From an uncultured Oscillospiraceae bacterium (lineage in GTDB: Bacteria; Bacillota; Clostridia; Oscillospirales; Oscillospiraceae): a stretch of 41,094 nt of DNA. How positions within the stretch are numbered: position 1 is the first letter of the stretch; each line of letters starts with the position of its first letter. This document shows, piece after piece, positions 14,408 through 23,357 of this stretch. A model generated the notes under the pieces. It made no database searches. It was not told the DNA's origin and saw only the letters and a program-made list of their open reading frames with translations. The stretch is taken from assembly GCA_947589225.1 (NCBI GenBank), contig CANQBC010000020.1:1-41094 (forward strand). The letters run 5' to 3'. Both the position numbers and the translations under genes were made by a program.

Positions 14408-15454
14408 TTACTCCGCGATGGCCTTGTAGCCCTCGGGCATGGTGAGGCCCAGCGCCTCGCAGTTGGCGGCGTTGTACATCTTGTCAAGGGTGGTGTCGAA
14501 GCCGATGGCCGACTCGGACACGGAGGTCTTCCCGGTGAGGATGTCGGCGGCCATGCGCCCGGTGATCTGGCCCAGCTCATAATAGCTGATGGACAGGGTC
14601 GCCACGCCGCAACCCTTGCAGATACCCTCCTCGCCGGCCACAACGGGCACCTTGGCGGGAAGGACGATGTTGGCGATGGTCTCGGTGTTGTCGGCGGCGG
14701 TGTTGTCCGTGGGGATGTACAGGACGTCGCAACTGTCGCAGGCGCTCTGCGTCACGGCGGGCAGATCGTTGACATCGGTGAAGGCGTAATCTGTGCAGGT
14801 ATACCCCATACCCTCCAGATAGCCCTTAATGGTCTCCACCTGGTAGACGGAGTTGGGCTCGGCGGAGCAGAAAAGCAGGCCCACGTTCTTCGCGTCCGGG
14901 AACAGCTCCTGGAGCATGGCCGCCTGCTGGTCAAGGGGAGCCAAATCGGAGGTGCCGGAGATATTGCCGCCCAGGACCTTGTCCTCGGTGGTGTCCAGAT
15001 TCAGCGCCACGCCGTAGTTGGTGATGGCGGTGCCCAGAATGGGGATGGTGTCGGTGGCGGAGGCCGCGGCCGTCAGAGACGGGGTGGCGTTGGCCAGGAT
15101 CAGATCCACCTTCTCGGAGATAAAGCCGTCCACAATGGTGGTGCAGTTGGCGGTCTCGCCGCCGGCGTTCTGCTCGTCAAAGCTCACCTTGTCGCCCAGA
15201 GCCTCAACCAGGGCGTCCTTGAAGCCCTGGGTGGCCTGGTCGAGGGCCGGGTGGGGAGCCAGCTGGCAGATACCGACATAGTAGGTCTCCGCGTCGTCGC
15301 CGGTGTTGGCGTCGTCGCCGGTATTGGCGTCGTCGCCGGTGTTGGCGTCGTCGCCGGTGTTCTCCCCGGGATCGGTGGTTCCGCCGCAGGCGGCAAGGGC
15401 AAGGATCATACTGAGCGCCAGGAGGACGGCCAGCAGCTTGGATAACTTTTTCAT
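14408..15454 (-). CDS. ABC transporter substrate-binding lipoprotein (PF04392 type)
   Basis: The 348-aa protein begins MKKLSKLLAVLLAL with a lipobox LAAC at residues 20-23, so it is tethered to the outer face of the membrane. A repeated NTGDDA linker follows, then a two-lobe periplasmic-binding fold of the ABC_sub_bind kind (YYVGICQLAPHPALDQATQG, VDLILANATPSL, NVGLLFCSAEPNSVYQ, YIPTDNTAADN, VPVVAGEEG). The family includes TrpX; the ligand here is unknown. ATG 15454 follows GGAAGGAAG and a strong promoter. First gene of the operon. Confidence 0.9.
   Translation of the reverse strand: MKKLSKLLAVLLALSMILALAACGGTTDPGENTGDDANTGDDANTGDDANTGDDAETYYVGICQLAPHPALDQATQGFKDALVEALGDKVSFDEQNAGGETANCTTIVDGFISEKVDLILANATPSLTAAASATDTIPILGTAITNYGVALNLDTTEDKVLGGNISGTSDLAPLDQQAAMLQELFPDAKNVGLLFCSAEPNSVYQVETIKGYLEGMGYTCTDYAFTDVNDLPAVTQSACDSCDVLYIPTDNTAADNTETIANIVLPAKVPVVAGEEGICKGCGVATLSISYYELGQITGRMAADILTGKTSVSESAIGFDTTLDKMYNAANCEALGLTMPEGYKAIAE
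15291..15361. repeat. Four tandem 18-bp units in the binding-protein linker
   Basis: GCGTCGTCGCCGGTGTTG repeats at 15291, 15309, 15327 and 15345 with one base change in the second copy. In the protein it gives four copies of NTGDDA directly after the lipid-anchor region, a flexible acidic spacer prone to copy-number change. Confidence 0.85.
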
Positions 15455-15518
15455 TTTTATCTTCCTTCCGAAAATTTAATTCTCTATCGTTTTGTGTAGA
15501 TAAAGTGCCTTAGCCTTT

Positions 15519-15547
15519 ACAGAATATCCTTTTTCCCGTCGAATGTC
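15519..15547 (-). promoter_or_regulatory. Promoter of the ABC transporter-barnase operon
   Basis: On the minus strand TTGACA (15547-15542), 17-bp spacer, TATTCT (15524-15519). The start would be near 15512, giving a leader of about 57 nt. It is divergent from the rodA-type promoter 150 bp away. Confidence 0.85.
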
Positions 15548-15693
15548 AAGCGAAAATAATAACATATTTTCCGCCCCGCGACACGGATTAATTGTGCATT
15601 GGCACTCGGAGCGCCGCGTTTTCCCGCCGATCCGCGATATACGTTGATACCTGCCTTTTTTATTCCAAGCGGTCTCTTTTTTCATTTGCGCAC

Positions 15694-15722
15694 TTTACCT
15701 TTAGCCCGCGTTGTGTTATACT
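15694..15722 (+). promoter_or_regulatory. Promoter of the rodA/ftsW-type gene
   Basis: TTTACC (15694-15699), 17-bp spacer, TATACT (15717-15722). Transcription would start near 15729, which rules out the upstream in-frame start candidates. Between the two divergent promoters nothing further was seen. Confidence 0.7.
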
Positions 15723-15756
15723 GGCTTTATATATACTTTTTCTTGTGGTGACGGCT

Positions 15757-16893
15757 GTGAAAAGATTTTTTGAAGCTCTGAGTCGATATTTGAAGCGTTC
15801 CGACACGTTTCTTCTGGTTTTGTGCCTTGCTTCCACCGTCTACGGACTGGTGCTGATCTCCAGCGCGGTGCGGTACTCCGGCTCCATGCGCTCGGTGTAT
15901 GTTCAGCTGGGCGCCCTTGCGATCGGGCTTTTCATGTATTTCATATTCTCGGTTGTAGACATTGACATCATTGCCTCCCGGTGGCGGCCCCTTACGGTGT
16001 TTGGCCTGCTGCTCATCCTCTCCCTGCGCTGGCTGGGCACCAACATTGGCGGCAACAGGGCGTGGATACGCTTTGCCGGCATCGGAATACAACCGGCCGA
16101 ATTTGTCAAAATAATTTTCATTATTACGATGGCGTACCTGATGACGAAATATAAGGACGCCGGCAAGCTGGACGATCCCATGAATATCATGGGGCTTCTT
16201 CTGTTGCTGATGGCCCACTTTGGACTCATCGTAGCGGCCTCCGCCGACACGGGCTCCGCCCTCGTGTACCTCTTTATTTTTCTTGTGATGATTTTTGCCG
16301 CCGGGATCAAGCTCTACTGGATGGCGGCCGCCGCCGCAGGGTTGGTGCTGGCGGCGCCGTACATCTGGTACTATTTCCTCAATGACAACTACCGCAATCG
16401 TATCCTGGCCATTTTCATCCCCTCGGAGGTAGATCCCACGGGCCAGGGCGTGACCTGGCAGACGAATCTCTCCAAGGCCGCCATCGCCGGCGGAGGGATG
16501 TTCGGCCAGGGGCTTTACAAGGGCGCGCAGACCCAGGCCAACAAGATCCCCTTCCAGAGCTCCGACTTCATCTTCTCCGTGGCCGGCGAGGAGTTCGGAG
16601 TCCTGGGCTGCGCCGTGGTGCTGTTGCTTCTCACCCTCATCATCATCCGCTGCGTCCATGTGGGCCTTCGCTCCCAGAGCAGGCTTGGCGCCCTGGTCTG
16701 CATCGGCATCGCAGCGATGGTGGCGTTCCAGACCCTTGAAAATGTCGGCATGTGCATCGGCGTGGCCCCCGTCATCGGTCTCACCCTCCCCTTCTTCAGC
16801 TACGGCGGCTCCTCCATCGTCAGCCTCTACGCCGCCATGGGCATCGTCTCCGGCATCAAAATGAAGCCCAGGCCCATGATGTTCCTCCAGTAG
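15757..16893 (+). CDS. rodA: RodA/FtsW/SpoVE-family peptidoglycan polymerase
   Basis: SEDS-family integral membrane glycosyltransferase that polymerises lipid II. GTG 15757 is chosen because it follows the promoter and a GGTG site; it gives 378 aa, the usual length. GTG 15748 is the alternative. About ten membrane helices are visible, with family motifs GNRAWIRFAGIGIQPAEFVK, ASADTGSALVY, NQ-rich loop before GGMFGQGLYKG, FIFSVAGEEFG and the C-terminal LPFFSYGGSSIVSLYAAMG. RodA versus FtsW/SpoVE cannot be settled from this alone; no pbp2 or ftsZ neighbours are present. It stands alone between a divergent transporter and a convergent peptidase gene. Confidence 0.88.
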   Translation: MKRFFEALSRYLKRSDTFLLVLCLASTVYGLVLISSAVRYSGSMRSVYVQLGALAIGLFMYFIFSVVDIDIIASRWRPLTVFGLLLILSLRWLGTNIGGNRAWIRFAGIGIQPAEFVKIIFIITMAYLMTKYKDAGKLDDPMNIMGLLLLLMAHFGLIVAASADTGSALVYLFIFLVMIFAAGIKLYWMAAAAAGLVLAAPYIWYYFLNDNYRNRILAIFIPSEVDPTGQGVTWQTNLSKAAIAGGGMFGQGLYKGAQTQANKIPFQSSDFIFSVAGEEFGVLGCAVVLLLLTLIIIRCVHVGLRSQSRLGALVCIGIAAMVAFQTLENVGMCIGVAPVIGLTLPFFSYGGSSIVSLYAAMGIVSGIKMKPRPMMFLQ

Positions 16894-16910
16894 CCCCCAC
16901 GAAAAAAGCC

Positions 16911-16955
16911 AAAAAAGCACGGCCTCCGCAGAAAAACCGGGGGCCGTGTTCTTTT
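16911..16955. terminator. Bidirectional terminator between convergent genes
   Basis: CACGGCC (16918-16924) pairs with GGCCGTG (16942-16948); TTCTTTT follows on the plus strand and AAAAAA precedes, giving T6 on the minus strand. It serves both the rodA-type gene and the leftward envelope operon. The 130 bp from here to 17086 is AT-rich with nothing else recognised. Confidence 0.75.
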
Positions 16956-17086
16956 CGTGTTCCGTTCCCGCGGGGGGTTCAAAGCCGTCCCGTGGGACGC
17001 CACAAAAAAATTTTCAAAATAATTTATTTTCCCTCTTAACAAATACTAAAATTTATTATATATTAGCTTCGTAATTGGAAACGGCA

Positions 17087-19984
17087 TCACTGTACCGGCT
17101 GAACGGAGGCCAATTTGTCTCCGCAGGCGTCGAGAACCGGCCGGCCGCCGACCACGCAGACGCGTGAGGCGGGGAGGAGCTTGTCCAGAACATCGGCGAA
17201 AGCGAGGAGCTTGGCGGGAGCGGCGTGGAGCACCTGGTAACGGAGCTTCTGCATATCCTCCGGGGTGACGCCGGTGAAGTGCATCCTGGCCGCTCTCGCC
17301 TGCTCGATGCGCGGAGTGGTCACGGGCTCAAGGCTTCCAATGGTGGAGATTATGAACCTGTCCAGGGGCTCGCCGGAGGCGGCGAAGTCACGGAGCGCCT
17401 GTCCGCATCCCGTAAACACATCCAGCGTGTTGGCGCAGTTGGGATCCCGGTAGGAGGTCATGGAGACGGTTCCGTCAGAGCCCACGCCCATGTTGACGCC
17501 GTAGGCGCCGCCCTTGACGCGGACGTTGTTCCACAGATAATCCAGGGACAGGAGCTTATCCGCCACCGCCATGGAGCCGTCAAATTCGGCTCCCACCTCG
17601 TCAAGGCGCGCGACACGGGCGGCAAAACCGATCCCCGCGGGGATGGAGAAGCCCTCCGCCCGGTGCGGGGCGGGCTTGTAGGCGGCGTCGGGGCCCCTGG
17701 TTCCCTCCGGGAAGAGGGCCAGCACGCCGGAAAGCCAGCCCTCGTCAAGCTCTCCCGCCACGGAGAGAGTGACGCGCGAGCGGACGAGGAGCTTTGAAAG
17801 AAGCGCTTTCAGGCCGGGGATAAGGGCGTCCCTGGCGCTCTCGAAATCGCGCTCCGTCCCTTGCAGGAATCTGAGCTGATCCACTCCGCGAAGGGCGTCG
17901 CCCACCGCGCCGGCGGCGGAAACGCCGGCGGCGGCCCTGCCAAGGGCAAAGGCGTTTCCGGCGTTCTGCGCCGCCTGTTCCATGCCTATGCGCTCCTGAC
18001 GGAGAAGATTGTAGATGGCAGCGTCGTCCTCAAAGGACGTCTCAAGCAGTATCTCACGAAGCATTTCCACCGCCTCGGCCTTCCGCTCCGGCAGGAGGGC
18101 CGCGGAGACCTGGAGCACCGGTATGGGCCTCCTGTCGGTTCTCCGCTCAAAGCATTGGGCGGAGACGCCAAAGCGCCCGAGCTTCTCCCGGATGAGGGCG
18201 GACAGCTCCAGCGCGGGACGGCGGGCGGTAGCCAGCTTTCCCAGGAGCTGCGCGGCCATGGGAAGGGCCAGAAGCTCGTCTCTATGGAGGTCTCCGGCGT
18301 CAAAGAACATATCGAGGTACACGATGCCGCCGGTCTCAAGATCCTGATGGAGAAGGTCGACGCCGTGGAACGCAAGTTCCTCATAAGGAAGCTCCGCGCC
18401 ACGCTCGGGGATATCTGAGAGCGCCAGCACCGGGAGGGTCGCAAGATTCTCCGGCGTGTCGCCGGCGTTCTGGAATTGACGCAGGGCGGCAAACTCATCG
18501 ATGACGGCCCTCGTCTCCTTCTCATCCCAGCCGGCCTTGACGGCGGCAAGCTCCTTCCTGTCACGCGCAAGCTTCTCCTCTCCCAGTGTCTTTGAGGGAA
18601 GGAGGGTGACGCGGGCGGTGTGGGGGTTCTCCAGGAACACCTCCGTGAGGAGCTTTTCAAACCAGCCCTCGTCCACCTTCTTCCGCAGAGAGACGAAGAG
18701 CTCCTCCGTGCGGAGGTTCTGGGCCGGGTCGCCGCCGTAGAGCCAGCTTTCGAGGGCGGACATGGCGAAGATGAGTCCGCGGGGCATGCGTCCGAAGTCC
18801 TTCTCCCGGTTGGCAAACTCCACCTGGTTGAGAATGGCGTGAAGCTGTCGGCGGTCAAGGCCGCGCGCCTGCTCGCGCAGTACGTCGTATACCGTCCTCA
18901 CAAGCTCGTCCTTCTTATCGGGGGAGGTGTTCCGGCACACAAGGAAGAGGAAATTCTGCTGGATACCGTCGTAGGAGTGAAGCTCCACGTCCTGGGCAAG
19001 CCCCCTGTCCAGGACGGCCTTTTTGAGAGGCGACTCGTTCGTCCCGCACAGGAGCCTTGACAGCACCGCGCAGCCGGAGACGCGCTCGGGGTCGTCAAAC
19101 CTGGAGCATACCCAGCCCTCGCCGAGAAGCGCCCTGTCGGCGCCGTCGTCCTCCGGGCCGGTCTCATAATACGCCGTGATCTCCTCCGGGTGGACGGGCT
19201 TTTGCATGGGTATATCCGCGTTTACGTCAACGCGGTCGTACTCGCGCAGGAAGGAGTCGAGCTTTGCAAGCACCGCGTCGATGTCCATGTCGCCGTCAAG
19301 GAAGATATAGGAATTGGAGGGGCTGTAAAAACGGCGGTGATTATCCAGGTATTTATCGTATGTCAGCTCCGGGATGTGCTCCGGATGGCCGCCGGACTCA
19401 AAGCCGTAGCAGTTGTCCGGAAAGAGGGCCCGGCCCAGCTCGAAGGCCATGACCTCGTCCGGATCGGCAAAGGCGCCCTTCATCTCGCTGAGCACCACGC
19501 CGTTGCGGGTGAGCTCCCCCTCCGGCGAGTCAAGCTCGTAGTGCCAGCCCTCCTGCAAAAAGCCCAGGGGCCGCTCCACGGACAGGGGGTGGAACACCGC
19601 GTCCATATATACGTCAATGAGGTTCAGAAAATCCCGATCGTTCCGGGAGGACAGGGGGTACATGGTCTTGTCCGGGAAGGTCATGGCGTTAAGAAAGGTC
19701 TGGAGCGAGCTTTTTATAAGCTCCACAAAGGGCTCGCGCACCGGGTATTTGCGGCTTCCGCACAGCACCGAGTGCTCAAGGATATGGAATACGCCGGTGT
19801 GGTCGGAGGGGATGGTCTTAAAAGCGATGGAGAAGGTCTTGTTGTCGTCAGGCCGCTCCAGCCATACAAGATCCGCCCCGTTTTTGACGTATTCCATCCG
19901 GTAAAGAGTGGCTTTCAGCTCCGGGATCGGCTGAATATAACGCACGGTGAATCCGTGTACGGTCATGTCCTTTTTTATTTCCAT
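17087..19984 (-). CDS. M16C insulinase-family metallopeptidase (presequence-protease-like)
   Basis: The 965-aa protein has the inverted zinc motif HxxEH as HILEH at residues 67-71, followed by REPFVELIKSSLQTFLNAM and PDKTMYPLSSRNDRDFLNL, the signature of the M16C group (PreP/Cym1). It has four repeated half-domains and the family's normal length of about 970. These enzymes degrade peptides inside a closed chamber; in bacteria the substrate is mostly unknown and no signal peptide is present, so it is cytoplasmic. AAAGGA precedes ATG 19984. It is the last gene of the envelope operon, 53 bp after the GT4-CsaB gene. Confidence 0.92.
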   Translation of the reverse strand: MEIKKDMTVHGFTVRYIQPIPELKATLYRMEYVKNGADLVWLERPDDNKTFSIAFKTIPSDHTGVFHILEHSVLCGSRKYPVREPFVELIKSSLQTFLNAMTFPDKTMYPLSSRNDRDFLNLIDVYMDAVFHPLSVERPLGFLQEGWHYELDSPEGELTRNGVVLSEMKGAFADPDEVMAFELGRALFPDNCYGFESGGHPEHIPELTYDKYLDNHRRFYSPSNSYIFLDGDMDIDAVLAKLDSFLREYDRVDVNADIPMQKPVHPEEITAYYETGPEDDGADRALLGEGWVCSRFDDPERVSGCAVLSRLLCGTNESPLKKAVLDRGLAQDVELHSYDGIQQNFLFLVCRNTSPDKKDELVRTVYDVLREQARGLDRRQLHAILNQVEFANREKDFGRMPRGLIFAMSALESWLYGGDPAQNLRTEELFVSLRKKVDEGWFEKLLTEVFLENPHTARVTLLPSKTLGEEKLARDRKELAAVKAGWDEKETRAVIDEFAALRQFQNAGDTPENLATLPVLALSDIPERGAELPYEELAFHGVDLLHQDLETGGIVYLDMFFDAGDLHRDELLALPMAAQLLGKLATARRPALELSALIREKLGRFGVSAQCFERRTDRRPIPVLQVSAALLPERKAEAVEMLREILLETSFEDDAAIYNLLRQERIGMEQAAQNAGNAFALGRAAAGVSAAGAVGDALRGVDQLRFLQGTERDFESARDALIPGLKALLSKLLVRSRVTLSVAGELDEGWLSGVLALFPEGTRGPDAAYKPAPHRAEGFSIPAGIGFAARVARLDEVGAEFDGSMAVADKLLSLDYLWNNVRVKGGAYGVNMGVGSDGTVSMTSYRDPNCANTLDVFTGCGQALRDFAASGEPLDRFIISTIGSLEPVTTPRIEQARAARMHFTGVTPEDMQKLRYQVLHAAPAKLLAFADVLDKLLPASRVCVVGGRPVLDACGDKLASVQPVQ

Positions 19985-20037
19985 GTATCTGATCCTTTCC
20001 GATGTTTATTCTTTTCAGCGCCCGGTATCCGGCGGGG

Positions 20038-22251
20038 TCATCCCACCCTGTCCGCGCCGCCTGTGAGGAGCCTTTCAAGCTCCCGGTTTGTGAGCATAGC
20101 GCGGGCTCTTATCTCCTCCCGGCGCTGGCGGAGCTTCTGCGCAAGCTCCGCCCGGCCGCGCAAAAGCATATCCACCTTGTCGAGGGCCTCGGTAACGTCC
20201 ATCTCCGCGATGGACGTTATCTCCGGCATATCCAGCATGGCAAGGTAGCTGGCGACCTTCGGGTCGTAATCAAAGCCCAGGGTGGGCGTGGCGGTGCAGG
20301 CCGCGAAGATGAGGGAGTGAAGGCGCATACTCAGGGCGATGCGCCCCTCCCCTATCACGGCCATGATGTCCATGGGCGTGTAGTCTCCGGTCAGGATCAT
20401 GGCGCTGTTTTTCATACGATCCCGGATCTCCCAGCTCACCGGCTCATCAACGCTGGGCTGCATGGCGATAAACAGCACCTGAAGGCCGTAGCGGTCGGTT
20501 ATCCCGTCGCACAGGGCGGCGATCCGGTCAAGGTACTCCGGCGCGTCCTTTATGGGGCGCACGGCGGCGGTGACGAAGGGGCCGGAAAGGCCGATGGCGT
20601 CAAGGATCTGCTGAGCCCTCCTGTGGCTTGGGGCGGGCAGGGTGAAAACGGCGTCGCCCGACTCCACGAGATCGGCTCTCGCGACGCCCATGGCGCGAAG
20701 CTCATTGAGGGAGTCCGGGTCACGCAGGGTCACACAGTCGGCAAGCTCGACGGTGTCCCGCACCCTGCGCCTGTTGGAGGGCCGGGTCACCGGGCCGATA
20801 CCGTTGGCAAAAAGCATGGTCTTTTTACCCAGCCTGTGGGCCAGCCGGATAACCGCCAGATAGTATATCAGCGAGCGGGTGGAGGTGTTGTCCTGCAAAA
20901 GGCTTCCGCCGCCGGAGATCAGCAGCTCGCACTTTTTAATTGCCCTGTAAACGTGTGCCGGAGAAAACCGGCGCACGGCCTTGCAGTCGTGGGTGGCCTC
21001 GGTGAACGCCGGGTCTTTGGACAGGACAGTCACCTCAATGGAACCGTCTATGGCGTGGATCGAACGGCACAGCGATTCAAGGATCGCCTCGTCTCCCATG
21101 TTGCCGAAGCCGTAGTAGCCGCTGAGCACCACGCGCCTGGGCGGCATGGCCTTTTCGTAGACCTCCAGGGCGTCGAGCGCCATGCGTCCGACGCTGTACC
21201 GCTCCATCACCACCCGCCGGCCGTAGCCGGACAGGCGCTCGTACTCGTCGGGCTCCAGGGTCAGCGCCGTAGTCACATCGTCAAGGAGCGTGCGCTGGTC
21301 GATCTGAGGAAGCCCCCGGCAGCAGAAGTTGGTGTCGATCCCGGTCTGGAGCTTGTCCTCGTCAAAAAGCCCCATATATCCCTCGTTGCCGGCCACTACC
21401 ACCGGCATTGCCGCCGCCATGGCCTCCAGGGCGGCGCGGGAGACGCCCACAAACACGTCGCCGGCGGCGCAGAAGGCGTTTATGTCCGTGCGCGGGCCGG
21501 CCAATATCACACAGCGGTAGCCGATCTTCAGATTCGCCTCCTCGGCGCGGTGGGAAAGCTCCGTGAAGCTGTCGCCGCCGCCGGCTATGAGGACGCGCGC
21601 CTGGGGCACCCGCTTAGCCAGCGCGGGCGCGAGCTTGATGAGGGTCGCCGCGGCGAGGGAACGGCTCTCATCCAGGCGGCTCACGTGGGTCACCACGGGG
21701 ACGCCCGCGGGGATGCGGAACTCCTCCCGGACGCCCTCGCCGGATACCTGAGGCGAAAATTTGTCCGTATCCACGCCGTTTATGGTCACGGTGATATTTT
21801 TTCGGTCAAGTCCGTAATTATCCACAAGGTATTCCCGTATGTCGTCGGACACGGCGATGGTGCGGTCGCCCCAGTCGGTGAGCCGCTTCAGCACAAAGCC
21901 GGTACTGAATACCCAGTGGGCCGTGGTGACAAAGGGAAAATCCATCCGTCTTTTGAGCAAACCGCACAAAAACGCGGGTATGCGGGCGTGGGCGTGAACA
22001 ACATCGGGGCGCTCCTGGCGAATGATCCTTCTGAGGATCGAAAGCGCCTTTACCATCAGTATGGGGTCGCGCCGGTGAAGGGGCGCCTCCATATGGCGCA
22101 CGCCGGCTGCCTCAAGCTCGGGTACAAACACCCCTCCGTTGGAGACGACGATGACCTCGTGGCCGGCCCTGGCAAGCTCACCGGCCAGCTCCACAATATG
22201 CGTCTCGGCGCCGCCGATGTCAAGGGACATGGTGACCATCAGTATCTTCAT
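20038..22251 (-). CDS. csaB: Fusion of GT4 glycosyltransferase and CsaB pyruvyl transferase
   Basis: The 737-aa protein joins two enzymes. Residues 1-370 are a GT-B family 4 glycosyltransferase (MKILMVTMSLDIGGAETHIV, VVHAHARIPAF, INGVDTDKFSP, then SRAALEAMAAAMPVV for sugar-nucleotide binding). Residues 375-737 are a CsaB-type polysaccharide pyruvyl transferase (VVLSGYYGFGNMGDEAI, ISGGGSLLQDNTSTRS, SMRLHSLIFAA). CsaB adds pyruvate ketals to wall polysaccharide, the ligand for SLH-domain proteins. The fusion probably makes or modifies a pyruvylated secondary wall polymer; SLH proteins are not in the window. Neighbours include an O-antigen-ligase-like protein and a second GT4, which fits polymer assembly. 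No signal peptide; likely at the inner face of the membrane. Confidence 0.9.
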   Translation of the reverse strand: MKILMVTMSLDIGGAETHIVELAGELARAGHEVIVVSNGGVFVPELEAAGVRHMEAPLHRRDPILMVKALSILRRIIRQERPDVVHAHARIPAFLCGLLKRRMDFPFVTTAHWVFSTGFVLKRLTDWGDRTIAVSDDIREYLVDNYGLDRKNITVTINGVDTDKFSPQVSGEGVREEFRIPAGVPVVTHVSRLDESRSLAAATLIKLAPALAKRVPQARVLIAGGGDSFTELSHRAEEANLKIGYRCVILAGPRTDINAFCAAGDVFVGVSRAALEAMAAAMPVVVAGNEGYMGLFDEDKLQTGIDTNFCCRGLPQIDQRTLLDDVTTALTLEPDEYERLSGYGRRVVMERYSVGRMALDALEVYEKAMPPRRVVLSGYYGFGNMGDEAILESLCRSIHAIDGSIEVTVLSKDPAFTEATHDCKAVRRFSPAHVYRAIKKCELLISGGGSLLQDNTSTRSLIYYLAVIRLAHRLGKKTMLFANGIGPVTRPSNRRRVRDTVELADCVTLRDPDSLNELRAMGVARADLVESGDAVFTLPAPSHRRAQQILDAIGLSGPFVTAAVRPIKDAPEYLDRIAALCDGITDRYGLQVLFIAMQPSVDEPVSWEIRDRMKNSAMILTGDYTPMDIMAVIGEGRIALSMRLHSLIFAACTATPTLGFDYDPKVASYLAMLDMPEITSIAEMDVTEALDKVDMLLRGRAELAQKLRQRREEIRARAMLTNRELERLLTGGADRVG

Positions 22252-22317
22252 AGCAATCCTCCGTCCGTACCTTTCAGCCGGCGCTCACCGCTCCGGCTAT
22301 TCCTCAGCCCGCGGCTT

Positions 22318-22839
22318 TCAGTCCTCCGCCTGCTCTATGGTCATAAAGGAGCCGCCGAAAACGGTGTAGGGAGTTCCGAAGTATATGTTCTGGCTCAGAT
22401 AGATCTGGTGGTTGGAGCTGAGATAAAAGCGGCCGTCGATCTCATTCCCGTCCATGCGGCCCGTGACGATGACCCCGGTATAGCCCTCTACCTCCATGCT
22501 CACGACCTCGCCCTCGGGGGTGACATCCGTCTGTACGCAGGGGAAACGCTCCACGTCCGTTATGACGCCGAAGGGGGTATTGGATTCGTCGTTGCGGATG
22601 GGGTCGCCCACATGTATGGCCTCGCTCACGTCCTCCCTCAGCTGGGGGACGTAGATCTTGTAAACAAGCTCGCCCGTCTTTTCCGTGAATACGTTCTGAT
22701 TGCCAAGCTCCTCGTCGCCGTTTCTGCCGAAGCGGCCGTAGGCCATCAGCGCCACGGCGATGACGATCAGTATCACCACCACGTCCAGGGGGCTTATGAC
22801 GCCAAAAAGGCGGCCTTTTTCGTCGATCAGTTTTTTCAT
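22318..22839 (-). CDS. DUF4330 family membrane-anchored protein (second copy)
   Basis: The 173-aa protein starts MKKLIDEKGRLFGVISPLDVVVI, the DUF4330 opening, with one membrane helix at about 18-36 and an external domain of beta-rich text (YKIYVPQLREDVSEAIHVGD, GVIVTGRMDGNEIDGRFYL). The family has no known function but often accompanies exopolysaccharide genes. Its start overlaps the stop of the paralogue upstream (TGATG). It could be part of a complex with that paralogue. Confidence 0.8.
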   Translation of the reverse strand: MKKLIDEKGRLFGVISPLDVVVILIVIAVALMAYGRFGRNGDEELGNQNVFTEKTGELVYKIYVPQLREDVSEAIHVGDPIRNDESNTPFGVITDVERFPCVQTDVTPEGEVVSMEVEGYTGVIVTGRMDGNEIDGRFYLSSNHQIYLSQNIYFGTPYTVFGGSFMTIEQAED

Positions 22840-23357
22840 CAGCCCTCGCTCCTCTCTATATCGACTACGCGCCCGGTGAAGAGGGCGTTTGAGAAGGTCA
22901 CCGCCATGGCGCCGCCCACGTAAAGGGGCGAGTCGCCGTCAAGGTATATCCTGTCCCCGGTCCTGACGCAGTCGGCCGACACCGTGACCCGGAGTGTATA
23001 GGTGTCCGGCGTTGTCACCTGGCGTATGACGCGGTCGTCGTAGTCCTTGTACTGGATTTTGGCGGGCCCCACATCCACGGACACCACCACACCGTAGTCC
23101 AGCTTATTCTCGTACTCGGTCACCGTCTGGCCCGGTTTCACCTGGGATACCTGAAATTCCCGGACAGGGGTGAGCTCTATGGTGTATAAGACCGTGTGTT
23201 CGCCGCTGACGGAAACTATGGGTTCCACAGTCTCGGCCCGCTTCTCCGCTCTGGCGCGGACGTACAAAAAGGCCAGCACAGCCGCCGCGATGAGGACGAT
23301 GGCAATATCGAAGATATTGAGAAATCTCCTTATGCCGCGCTTTTTATCTTTATCCAT
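22839..23357 (-). CDS. DUF4330-like membrane-anchored protein (first copy)
   Basis: This 172-aa protein has a basic start (MDKDKKRGIRRFLNIFDIAI), one membrane helix at about 17-32 and an outer domain parallel to its downstream neighbour (VLYTIELTPVREFQVSQVKPG, TYTLRVTVSADCVRTGDRIYL). I take the pair as diverged paralogues. It overlaps the preceding GT4 gene end by 8 nt and the next start by a few bases, so all are co-translated. Confidence 0.7.
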   Translation of the reverse strand: MDKDKKRGIRRFLNIFDIAIVLIAAAVLAFLYVRARAEKRAETVEPIVSVSGEHTVLYTIELTPVREFQVSQVKPGQTVTEYENKLDYGVVVSVDVGPAKIQYKDYDDRVIRQVTTPDTYTLRVTVSADCVRTGDRIYLDGDSPLYVGGAMAVTFSNALFTGRVVDIERSEG

